From Impatiens glandulifera (Eukaryota > Streptophyta > Magnoliopsida > Ericales > Balsaminaceae): a DNA stretch of 64,000 bases. The notes below the pieces were generated by a model. The model had not been told where the DNA came from. It ran no database searches and saw only the letters and a program-made list of their open reading frames with translations. The translations under genes were made by a program, and so were the position numbers. The stretch spans positions 62,001 through 126,000 of the forward strand of contig NW_025919561.1 in NCBI RefSeq assembly GCF_907164915.1, in the 5' to 3' direction. Positions 42,586 to 53,570 of this stretch are shown piece by piece (the stretch's first letter is position 1; the number at the start of each line of letters is the position of its first letter).

Positions 42586-44187
42586 TTACACCGGGTCAAG
42601 CCATTTCTCAGATTCGGTTGGACCAACATAGTCGTATTTTAGCTTTTCTTCCCTATAGTATGCGGTCTCCTCTTCTTCAGCGGTCCAGGAGCTTTTAAGG
42701 AATTTTATAGAGGGAAGGTTACCTCTTGTAGACCTTACTTTATCTACGGTTTTTCGTTCTTTGTAGCTATCCTTAGTGTATCCTAGGCCAAGCTTGCAAC
42801 GAGGATGTCTGTAATGACTACACATTTTCTTTACTATATCACTAGATCTCTTATATGCGGCCATCTTATATTGAAGTCGGGCATTTTCTTCCTCGGTTAA
42901 TTCTCTAGTCGGTTCACTGGATTGTTCGGTCTTAGGATCTAATTCGGTCTCTAAAGTATGGGTATCATCAGGTTGTATGACCTCCAGTTCGGTTATAATG
43001 AGTACCTCTGGTTCTGTCGGAATGGGTATTATGGGATCGGTTCTAATGTTGAGGTGCTTAGGTAACATGGCTAGTAGGTTCCTATATTCTTCTACCATGT
43101 CATTCAATGCATTGTATAATTCATCTTTAGTAAATTCTTCACAAGGAGAGTCAAATATCTGTTCTTCATTTGCCATGAGGCATGTGAGTTCATCATCGCT
43201 GTCACTGTGAGCCCATAAACTTCCTCCATCGTCGGCTATCAGTGCTTTCGGTACCTCACTTCCTTCACCGGTTTGTTGATAATTGTTTCGGTCATTTTGA
43301 TAATCCGGTTTCTGGGTATCCCTCCTCGGTTTCCTGCATTCCCACTTAAAATGTCCCAAACAGTTACAGTTATAACATCTTACATTGGATTTATCACCAT
43401 AGTAGTTGTTTGTCGGTTGGCTTCTTTTCATGAACTTCCCAAACTTCTATGCAAGCATTGCCATGGCATCCTCGGTGAACTGTTCGGCGGTTCTGATCGG
43501 TACGGGTGCAGGGGTCGGTGTCGGTGAAACTGGTTTCGTAGATGTGATTAGTGCTCTGGTTGATGTTGAGGCCAAGAGTTCTTCTTCAGTCCTAGATCTC
43601 ATTTCGAACTCATATTCCTTAAGATCTTCGAATACATCGTGTAGTTTCATCTTACGTAGGCTCTTTGATTCCCTCATTACCATTGTTTTTATGTCCCAAG
43701 TACTTGGAAGAGATCTCAAAGCTTTCATAATTACTTCTTTGTTGTCATACTTCTTGCCCAGAGTTGCTAACTCATCTAACACACCAGTGAACCGGTCACT
43801 GTATTCCTTCATAGTTTCTCCTGGTTTCATTTTGATGCTTTCAAACTTCTGTGTAGCCACCATTATCTTGTTCTCCTTTGTTCTTTCATTTCCCTCAAAG
43901 ATCTGGATAACCGTGTTCCATATCTCCTTCGCGGTTTGGCAGTCTCTGATCTTGCAGTATGTGTTTCTGTCCACACTGTTGGAGATCCGGTTTCTAGCAT
44001 GATTGTCCAGATTGTTTCTTCTCCTATCTTCAGCTGTCCATTCCTTTCTGTCCTTATCAGTGAATATCGGTCCTTCGGTCAGAATGAACTCCATTTCATC
44101 ATCCAAGGTGACTAAGTGCAGGTGCATGCGTGCCTTCCAGTTGGCAAAGACATCACCTTCTAGCATTGGAGGCCTATCCTGATACAT
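42586..44187 (-). pseudogene. E2 gag (UBN2 plus CCHC zinc knuckle), one in-frame TAG
   Basis: Begins MYQDRPPMLEGD with NWKARMHLHLV. The gag domain shows TAKEIWNTVIQIFEGNERTK, NKIMVATQKFESIKMKPGE and LRSLPSTWDIKTMVMRES. A single TAG at 43447-43449 interrupts the frame; it then continues with a CCHC zinc knuckle (CYNCNCLGHFKWEC, spacing 2-4-4), SLWAHSDSDDELTCLMA and a long acidic region with GLGY. A TAA at 42586-42588 ends it, and the same frame continues into the pol leader. Apart from the stop the domain order is complete, in contrast to E1 gag. Confidence 0.85.
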
Positions 44188-44212
44188 ACTTGCTTGAGTA
44201 TTGAAACTAACT

Positions 44213-44224
44213 GCTCTGATACCA
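44213..44224 (-). other. E2 primer-binding site
   Basis: Minus strand TGGTATCAGAGC, a perfect match to the plant copia initiator-Met site, two bases after the LTR. Confidence 0.92.
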
Positions 44225-44226
44225 AT

Positions 44227-45547
44227 TGTTAGGATCTAGGTAGCCGCTGGAGGACCGGGGGTTGGACCGGTTAGCGGTTCTCACTCGAAGGGTGGTGGTT
44301 AATCCGGTTAGAGATTAACACCGGGGTTTCAATACTACACAACCTGTCACAAACCCTTGAACTAGGTTCAAGCACGGAAGAGGTTTGCTTTCAGGTTGAA
44401 GCAGCACACTTATATGATGGACAAGGCCGGTTTCGGATGATGGAGGTTTGAAAATAGTGGGTCGGTTTCGGTAATCTGGAAGTTCGGTATGGATAATATA
44501 GAGTCAGTTTAGGGCGGTGTAGTTAAGTTAATGTAAATCGGTTAGACAATGGAGCCGGCAGAAAGTAAATAACAAGACCGATTTTAGGGATGTTCGGAGA
44601 TAAACTCCTACGTCACTCCTTCCTCTCGAAACCGCGAGAAGGATATTCACTAAGGAATACAAATACAATCCGATCGAGACTTATTTCCTACTCGATAACA
44701 CTCTTACAATTTACACCGAAATTGTAAAACACACTTTAACTTTAGCACTTAGGCTTTCTTAGAACAACACAGTCTTATCACTTGTAGAATAATAGCTCTT
44801 AGAGTTTCTCACTTGTCCCACTGTGTCGCGCATTTACTCTTCTTCAACTGCCCCTTTTATAGGTGAAGTGTGCCAACGGTCATATTTCACTGCCTTGAGT
44901 CTGATTGGCTGAGCAGAGGTGCAGTGATTCAGTGTTTCAGAGATTCAGACCTGCGGTCGTTTCCTCAGACCTGATGGTCAACCTCAGACCTGGCATTCTG
45001 TCTCAGACCTGGCGGTCTGTTCTTCCGGTATGTAAGACAAACCTTCTAGGTTTGTCTTTTACTCAATGTAGGCACTGTCTGTTGGACAGTTGTCTGTACT
45101 TGGAAGATCTTCTTTCTGACTTATCCCGAAGTGGAAAGATCCGGCAGTACTGTCTTCTGCAGCCTGCAGACTTTCCTCAGACTTGTATGGATATGCAAGT
45201 ATTCAGTCTGTTCCTTTGGTATCATTCTCAACAGATACCCGAATTGTCTTCTTGTACTGGTCGGCCACTTGACTTAATCTGATCGCTTCCGGTATGGGTG
45301 ATATAATCGGACTTCTTCCGGTTATTCCTTTGCCTTGTGGCTGATCGGCTGTTTGATGATTCCGGTTTTAAGCTTTGGCTGATCCTTTCTTTGTGCGGTC
45401 ACGTTCCGAGTATTCTTGGTCGGTTTACTATCTTGACCGGATAGTTTTCTTAGCCGGTTCTTTTGTTTGTCCGGTCCGGTTCCTTGTTCCTGCATGGAAG
45501 GTTTATTTAAGTTAGGTTTATTTGAACCGATCTAATTTTATCTAACA
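44227..45547 (-). repeat. E2 5' LTR
   Basis: 1321 bp, plus-strand ends TGTTAGGATCTAGG and TTTTATCTAACA. Contains the TATA box at 44852-44863 and the CAGACC array at about 44946-45021. The 125-codon frame on the plus strand inside it is not a gene. Confidence 0.93.
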
Positions 45548-45552
45548 TAAAT

Positions 45553-45716
45553 ATATATACATTTATTTCGTATTTAAATTTTCTTAATTTAAAATATATT
45601 TTTAATAATATTATCAAAATCAATAATATATATTTCTTAATAATAATATATTAATCAACCAAACTTATATAGTAACCCAAAATATTAAAATTTAAATTAA
45701 ATTTATATTTTAACAC
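45553..45716. other. AT-rich stretch right of E2, possibly more of the decayed copia element
   Basis: Continues the sequence interrupted by E2; no domain can be read. Confidence 0.3.
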
Positions 45717-47372
45717 GAATTATCCTCACTCTAGAGCCTCAAATAGGTCTTCTCTGACGGCCCACTCTCCCCCATGTTTTCGCTGTCCCTCTCTCATGTG
45801 ACACTAGCCATTCCTCTCCTCAATGAAGAAATCTTTCTCTTTATACCGATCATTCCCTATTATGTCTTCTCTCCTTACAGCTATCATCTGCAGGACTTTT
45901 CGACACTCCGCCTAGAGAGGTCGACGAACTATCCTCACTTTAGAGCCTCTATTTGGGCGTTAATACTCTCACCTGTTATATTCCTCTCATGCTAGGTTAC
46001 CGTTCTTCACTATGACACTATCGAACTCAATTTGGGTAACAATTTGTTAAATGGGTCGCTCCAGACTTTGATTTGGAACATTTGCGATGAACTATCCTCC
46101 TTCGACTCCATGGTAACTCTCTCTGGTGAAATTTCTGAACCTACTTTTTGTAATTCGTAGTGCAATAACCTAGGGCAATGCTCTGAGGGTTTCTCAGATC
46201 TTTTGCGACCAAATTTGAGTTTTTCTGGATTGCCTGAAGAATGGTAGAAGATAATTTTGGAACGAGGGCCTAGTGTACCATGTCAAATCAAGCACCACTA
46301 GCTTGGATGTGGGGATGAGGTAATTAATTTGGACGAGTTTGAAACTGTCCTGCATGCCGAATGAAAGACGATCATTGAAAGAATGATCTATCTGACCGTG
46401 GAAGAATGATTTATTTAACCGTGAACAGGGGAGAGGAGTCCCGTCGGAGAAGACATTTGAGGAATCTATTATCAAATTAACCTTGTTTATTTGTTCTAAC
46501 TTTGCGAATTAATATAATTCATTCATTCATTTTTAAACTAATTTATTTTACTTTTCAAACTCATTTATTTTATTTTATTTATTTATATTTAAAATTATTA
46601 TTAAATATATATATATATTTAAATTATTATTTTTTATAGATTTGATTATTACATCTTGATAACATGCATATTTACATTATTATTTTTTATAAATTTGATT
46701 ATTTATATTAAGATATATATATATTTAAATTAATATTTTAGTATATATTTACATTTTAATTATTATTTATATAACTTTTTATTTTTATTTTAAAAACTTT
46801 AATCCAATATTATATAAATGAAATTTTTTTAAATATAATAACAAAAGCATTACAAAAACACAATATTGAAAGTAATAACATAACGAGATTAAGCATTTAA
46901 GAAACAATAATAAAAACATAAGCCAAAAGTGTTTATCAACGAACAAACTTAAAATAAAATCTAATGTTAACGATTTCAGATATTCTCAAGAAAATCAATA
47001 TTGGATGTTCCTAGTAGCACATGATTGGAGAAATATGGTAATCTTATTCACAATAAAAATTAATTTGAGAAAAAAGAAAAATCAACGAAGTCAAAATCAA
47101 CGTATTCGAATTGAAATAAATAACTCACGAAAGATTATAATTTGTGAGAGGTATGACTAAGAAGGTTAAACAAGATGTAACCAAATATGTCTCGAGTAAA
47201 ATCGTCAATAATTTATAGAATATGATTGTAATCATTTTTATGAATTATTAAATAATTATATGATTAAAATATTTTAAATTTATTAGTATTTATTAATTAT
47301 TTATGAGAATATTTATGATTAAATTAAATAATAATTTAAATTATTTATTTCAAAATAAAAATAATAATATTG

Positions 47373-47407
<35 letters not shown>

Positions 47408-47578
47408 GAGTTTAAATATAAATAAAATAAAACATATATAAATATATATAAAAACTGAGTTTAAACAATAAATTAAGTTAATTTAAAAATAAATGAACAA
47501 AAATAAGAAAATTAAATGAGAAATAATATTAGTATGAGAATTGATTCCCCATTTGAAGCTCTAGAGTGATGATAGTTC
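45717..47578. mobile_element. Long inverted-repeat element, possible DNA transposon without coding capacity
   Basis: The left end reads GAATTATCCTCACTCTAGAG and continues CCTCAAATAGG. The right end, reversed, reads GAACTATCATCACTCTAGAG then CTTCAAATGGGG: 27 of 31 positions match. Beyond the ends, AT-rich arms at 46490-46800 and 47220-47530 are also roughly complementary. A third, direct copy of the end motif lies at 45926-45957 and a partial one near 46088. No transposase frame is present. The superfamily is not identifiable. Confidence 0.5.
47376..47403. repeat. TA dinucleotide microsatellite
   Basis: An uninterrupted run of TA of about 28 bases in the right arm of the inverted-repeat element. 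Confidence 0.9.
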
Positions 47579-48174
47579 ATAGGACTCCATATTTACTGTA
47601 GATTATTTAGATAAAAAAAAACATACGTGTCTATATATGACATATATGACATGGCGAAAGGAAAAAAAAAATGTTTTAACACCGTTAATTTTTTTTTATT
47701 TTTTTTGATAAATGCAACAAAATTTATAAGATTATGAATACAAACAACACATTTTTTTTTGTGGTCGATAAAATTGAAAAATGACTAAAATTTAATTAAT
47801 AAATATAATATTTTCCCCTATTTTATGATTTCTTACATGTATTGGAAAAATAAATCACATTGAAGAAACCTAGTGGAGATGTTTTGAACTAGAATAAATG
47901 AAGACATTAATACAAATAAGATCTCAATTTCCAATGACCCATAAAATTACTCTCATGCTACATTATCTTATGCTGATATTATGTTTTCAACATCACTATT
48001 TGATGTGGTTTGCAAATTATTTTTTGATACAATATCTCAAAATAACTCATATTATTTATTTGATGGCTCTTACCATGTTTAAAAATTATATTTTGTGATA
48101 ATAATAATATATTTTATCATAAACTTTTATATCTACATAGAATGGTGTAGACACTCAATTTTACTCCTCTAAAT
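47579..48174. other. AT-rich intergenic stretch, nothing recognised
   Basis: Homopolymer A and T runs and one small open frame (47898-48098) without recognisable features. Confidence 0.5.
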
Positions 48175-51100
48175 TATTGAGTTGTGAATTATTCGCTCAT
48201 AATAAACTCTACATAAGTTAATTAGAGTTTATTGAGTTTGCGTTTCAGTTTGGATTTGGCCCTGATTAAGAGTTATTTATGTTTTATTACCTTATAAATA
48301 TATTATTGTTAAAGGTATTACATGGTAAGACAAAATTATAGAGAGATAAATAATGTGAGGTTAAACTTTGTATTTCTTCTTCTTCATAGTAAAATTATGT
48401 GGGAACTGATGTGAACCTAACTCTTTTAAGTGAATCACTATAAATTTGTGTCTTCTTGTGTTATTCTTTTCTTGCATTTTTACAAATTATTTTAATCATG
48501 TTAGATTTCGGCATTCAATCCTAATAAGTGGTATCAAAGTTGCTAGACTAGATTTGAGCATCGGAAATGATGGAAGACGAGAAAAATATAAGACACGACA
48601 TTGAAAGATTTGATGTGATAGATTATGTATTCTGGAGGATACATATTAAAGATTACCTCTACGTAAAGAAGTTTCATGTTCTTTTGAGTAAGATATCATA
48701 GAAGATGGATGAAGTTGAATGAAAACTCTTTGATAGACATGTTTTGAGAGTTGTCTGATTGGCGTTAACCAAGACTATTACTCACAACGTAGAAAAAGAG
48801 AAGACCACCATCAGTCTAATAAAAGTTCTCTATAATATGTATGAGAAAGCATCTACTAACAACAAGGTACATTTAATGAAAATTCTATTGGACACGAATG
48901 ATTGATGATACTTCTGTTACTCCATATTTGAATGAATTTAATACAAATGCGTATCAATTCATATCTGTTGAGATTGATTTTAGGCACGAAGTTAGTGCAC
49001 TGATTTTTTTAGCATATCTACCGAATAGTTGAGAACCTAAAGGAAACAATTAATAACTTTTTTGGAAATAAAAATTGAAATTTATTGATGTTAGAGATTG
49101 TATTTTAATGAAGAGGTTCATAAAATTAATTTCGATGAAATGTTTAAAGATCATACTCTGAATGTTGAAAACAGGGTCATAGGTAATGATATAAATTTCA
49201 ACTGAGGTAAGAGCAGATCTATGTTGAGGAACATAAGAATTCAGTTCAAATGTGGGAAAACATTTGACTATTGAAATCGTGGTAAACAAAGTCACTTGAA
49301 AATGAACTATAATGTATCAAAAAGAAACGATGATAATAAAAATGATGTAGCCAATGTAGTTAAAAACTATCATTGATGCGTTGATTCTATAAGTTAATAG
49401 CCCAATAGACTCATGAGTTTTGGACTCGGGGTATCTTCCTACATCACTACCCATAAAATATTAATGGAGAACTACGTGGTTGGTAACTACGAGAAAATTT
49501 ATCTTACAGATGGTGAGTCACTAGATATTATGGGCATGGGGGACATCAAATTGAAGATGGCAAAAGATTTTATTTAGAACATTATTAAGGTGAGACACAT
49601 TCTGTGTTTAATGCACAATATGATTTTTGTTATACAGTTTGATGATGTCATAGAGTTAATTGTGGAAACGATATGTGGATGGTGATTAAAGGAGAAATAT
49701 TTGTTGCTCGAGATCACAGAACTGGAACGTTATACATGACGTCAACATGTAGAGGCACAATTGTTGTTGATGTTGATGACTTAAAAAATATTGAGTTATG
49801 GCATTGCAGATTAGGTCATGTGAGTGAAAAATGATGAAAATTTTTGTGAAGAATGGTCAGATTTCGGAACTGAAATATGTTGAGCATTAGTTATGCGAAA
49901 AATATATTTTTGGAAAACAGAAACGTGTGAGTTTTTATATATTGGGAATGAACTCAAAAAAAGTCTAGATTTGGTATACACTGATGTTTGGAGACATGTA
50001 CCTGTTTCTTCTATTGGAGGATCACACTACTATGTGACGTTTATTATGATTCGACAAAAAATGTATGGGTATATAATTTATGAAGAACAAGTCTAATATA
50101 TTTGTTGTTTTTAATAAGTGAAAGACTTTGGTTGAAAATAAAACAAATCAAAAGGTAAAGTGTTTGAGATTTGATAACGGAGGTGAGTACATTAATTCAT
50201 ATTTCAAAGAGTATTGTACTATGAATTGGATGAGTATGGTGAAGAATGTTCCCCGAACGCTTAATAAGAATGGAGTAGTTGAGCGAATGAATCAACATTG
50301 AACGTGCATGCTAGAAGCATGTGATTGCACACTAGGTTACCTAAAACCTTCTAGGTAATAACTATCAATATTGATGTCTACTTGATAAATAGATCTTCTA
50401 TTCCTCTTGTATTCAGAATTTTAGAAAAAGTTTGGAGCAATACAAATGTAACATGTCTTTTTTGAAAGTGTATGTTTGTTTATCATATGTGTATATTAAT
50501 GAACGTGATAGAAGAAAGATTGAACCAAAGTCTAATAAGTATTTTTTTTCATTGGTTATGGTGATATCAAGTTTGGTTATTATTTTTATGATAATTATAA
50601 TTAGAAGATCATTCGTAGTAAGAACGTCATCTTCAATGAATATATTCTTTACAAAGATTATGTTGAGAAAACAACAGATGGTGATTCCAAACTAGAAGAG
50701 TCTACTTGAGAATTTTTTAGCTAAATGTATACCGAATGTTAAAGAAGACCAGGGTATTGTTGAACAAGAAATTATTGAGAACATGACCCTAGAAACAAAT
50801 CAACAAGGTTATATAATTGAAAGGATTGTCAAGAAATCAAAAACTAGTTGAACGGTAGCTTCCCATCTCAAAACTACATCTTGTTGATAGATAGATGTGA
50901 ACCTGAATTTGACGAGAAACAATACAATTTAATGAATAATTGAATTGGGAGTCGACGATAAAAGATGAGATGAAATCTTTGACGTCGAATTAGACTTGGC
51001 AGCTCACCGAGCTACCAAAGGTAAAGAAGGCACTTCACAACAAATTGATCTCCAAGATTAAAAAATAACATGATGCATGAGGTATAAACCAAGGTTGGTT

Positions 51101-52833
51101 GTGAAACGATTTCAGTAGAAGGAAAGTATTGACTACAATGAACTCTTTTCTTTAGTGGTTAAATTGATGTCAATTAGAACTATTTGAGTTTGGTTGTAAA
51201 AGAAGACCTTCATATTCAACAAATGGATGTCAAAACTGTGTTTCTTCATAATGATTTAGATGAAGATATTTACATATGACAACCACAAGATTTTGAAGTA
51301 AATGTAAAAACTGAAGTTGTGTGTAAGCTTCAAAAGAGTCTAACCTCTGTGGATCCGGTGGCGACTAGATCAACGCATTTAGTTTGAAATAGAATCCAAA
51401 GCAATGACACAATAAATTTGATAGCTTCATGAAAAATAACAACTTTATGTTGTGTGAAGCTGATTAGTGTTGTTATATCAAGAGATTTGATAAATTGTTC
51501 ATTATTTTTTTCCTCTATGGTGATGATATGTTGATTGTTGGAGAAAAATGTATGAGATTAACAAGATAAAGAAAGAGTTGTCTAAGAAGTTTATAATGAA
51601 GAATTTAGGTGTTGCAAAATAAATCATTGGGATGAGGATATTCATAGATAAAGAGGTTCTTAAACTTTTCAAAGAAGAATATGTGAAAAAAGTTCTTAGC
51701 ATGTTCAACTTGTACGATGCAAACTAATTACTACCCCCTTAGCTAGTCACTTTAGATTATCCAAAGATTGACAGTCTTAAACATTACATGTCCATCGTTC
51801 CTCATGCCTTTGTCATTGTTTGTATTATGTATGTGATTATTTGCACACGACCAGACATAACACATGCAATGAGAGTTGTTGTCAAATTTATGACTAACCC
51901 GGGTAGACAACATTGTGAAGTAGTAAAGTAATTACTACGATACTTAAGGAGTATAAGTCTCTCTTTGTGTTTTTTAAAGTCTAATATGGGCTTGGAAGGA
52001 TTAATTGACGTTAATAATGATGGTGGTATTGATAGTAAGAAGAGCACAATATGGTACATCTATAATCTGTGATGTATTGTTTCTAAACTATAGAAGATTG
52101 TTGTCCTTTTTAGTTGTGAGACATAGTATGTTGTTGTGACAGACTATATTAATGAAATGATTGGGTCAAGACTACGAGGGAAGTGTGTTGCAATGTGATA
52201 ATCAGAGTGTCATTAGTTTGACAAATAATCCGATTTAGTATGGAAAGACGAAGCATATACAAGTTTGTTATCTTTTCATATAATCAACTTTAGAAGATGG
52301 ACTGTTAGCTCTTGAGAATATTCCTGAGATTGAGAATCTAGCTGATAAGTTGACAAAAGTTGTGACATATAAGAAACTTAAGTTGTACGCAACTTTAGTT
52401 GGGCTTCTTATTTAAGACACCGGAAGGAGAGCCATTACCGATTGAGAGATTATGAAGTTAATCTCCAAGTGAGAGATTGTTGAGTAAAGGAACCTAGACT
52501 TAAAATAAACTCTATATAAGTTAATTAGAGTTTGTAATTGAGTTTGAACTTGGGCCTGACAAAAAGTTATTTAGGTTTTATTACTTTAATGTTTACCATA
52601 TAAATATGTTATTATTAAGGATTTTACATGATAATATACAATTTTAGACAGATAAACAGTGTGGGGCTAAATATGTATTCAATCTTCTTTATAGTGAAAT
52701 TAGGTGGCAACTAAAGTGGACGTAACTCTTTTAAGTGAACCATTATAAATCTATGTCTTCTTATGTTTTTCTATTCTTGTGTTTTTTAAAAATTATTTCA
52801 CGCAAATTGAATTTCGACACCCGAATACGAACA
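48175..52833 (+). mobile_element. Very degraded copia element on the plus strand
   Basis: LTR-like ends at about 48175-48526 and 52478-52833 share AATAAACTCTA, TAAGTTAATTAGAGTTT, AACTCTTTTAAGTGAA and ATTTCG with many differences, so it is old. A primer site TGGTATCAAAG lies at 48529-48539. Coding islands in order: an integrase start (SLDLVYTDVW, PVSSIGGSHYYVTF) in an open stretch at 49893-50096; FDNGGEY near 50170-50190; RYKPRLVVKRF near 51075; QMDVKTVFLHNDLDED near 51222; the RT catalytic box as LYGDDMLIVG at 51513-51542. Stops and frameshifts are frequent everywhere. The strand is opposite to E1, E2 and E3. Confidence 0.75.
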
Positions 52834-53279
52834 TAAAGTTCATATACGAACACATTACATAGTATTAAAATATATAATTAATTTGAGACTGATAATGTAT
52901 CGATCAAATTCCAAAATATTAAATACTAGACTATTTGAATAAAACCACAAAAAATAAATAAGGTAAACAATTAATAGATAGAATATATTTAGTATTTATA
53001 CGGTGTTATTTGTGTTTGTAGGGGAATAACAAAAAGGAGAAACGAAAATATTGACTGAAGGTGACTGGAAACTGCCATGTGTGGCTATCGGACTACCATA
53101 GTCCATCGCTCCAAATTTGACCAACGTTAAAGCTTAGGGCTAGTTAGCGCTCGGGTCAAGGAAGGTCAACGTGTAAAGGACTGAGCTCAGTCACGTAGTC
53201 GAGGCCTAGCCCACGCGCAACACTTCTAGGAATTCGCTCAAGCCCAGGACACACAGAGAACGGAGACACGCGAACTATT
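52834..53279. other. Flank of E3, including the left target duplication
   Basis: First AT-rich, then from about 53020 GC-richer with AGTCGAGGCCTAGCCCACG-like sequence, resembling the GAGCTCAGTC and GCCCA-rich sequence at the right end of the window. CTATT at 53275-53279 is the E3 target duplication. No gene. Confidence 0.45.
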
Positions 53280-53559
53280 TGTTGGTGTAGAAAATATTAT
53301 AACTAAGAAAATAGAATTTTATTGATAGAAATCTTAAGTAGCTACAGCTCACTTAATTTTGATATATGAAAAACTAATGAGTGGTCCTCAATTTAAAGGA
53401 TAAGATAGAAGAATCTAGAACTCAAATTAAATACAATTAATGACACAAAACAATACATCTCTTGAGCTTCATCTTCCTTCACGCTTCATCTTCAACTCTT
53501 GAGTTTCACCATCCCATTAAATGTTTTCCAAGATTATTAATTATTTATTATTTTTAACA
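53280..53559 (-). repeat. E3 3' LTR
   Basis: 280 bp, plus strand TGTTGGTGTAGAAAAT to TTTTTAACA. Confidence 0.93.
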
Positions 53560-53570
53560 CCCCCTCTTAA
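53560..53570 (-). other. E3 polypurine tract
   Basis: Minus strand TTAAGAGGGGG directly before the 3' LTR. The pol stop codon (TAA at 53567-53569) lies inside it, so the coding region runs right up to the tract. Confidence 0.85.

Larger units (their letters stand above)
31886..45547 (-). mobile_element. E2: complete 13.7-kb Ty1/copia element with three accessory genes
   Basis: LTRs of 1320 bp (31886-33205) and 1321 bp (44227-45547) are flanked by TAAAT at 31881-31885 and 45548-45552. By hand comparison the LTRs differ at roughly 2.5 percent of positions, so insertion is fairly recent. Minus-strand order: 5' LTR, primer site, gag, pol, three accessory reading frames (A, B, C), duplicated polypurine tract, 3' LTR. 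The pol motifs match E1 closely, placing it in the same SIRE/Maximus-like lineage, but the LTR is a different family. About 5.5 kb lie between the end of pol and the 3' LTR, far more than gag-pol requires. Confidence 0.93.

Noticed and set aside
43406..44002. A 198-codon plus-strand frame opposite E2 gag
   Set aside because: Antisense to a clearly recognisable gag with domain motifs on the other strand.
44213..44224. tRNA-Met-like sequences as tRNA genes
   Set aside because: Only the 12-base primer complement is present, next to an LTR; no cloverleaf can be formed.
45774..45995. A small host gene in the pyrimidine-rich stretch
   Set aside because: Low-complexity 73-codon frame inside the inverted-repeat element with no conserved motif.
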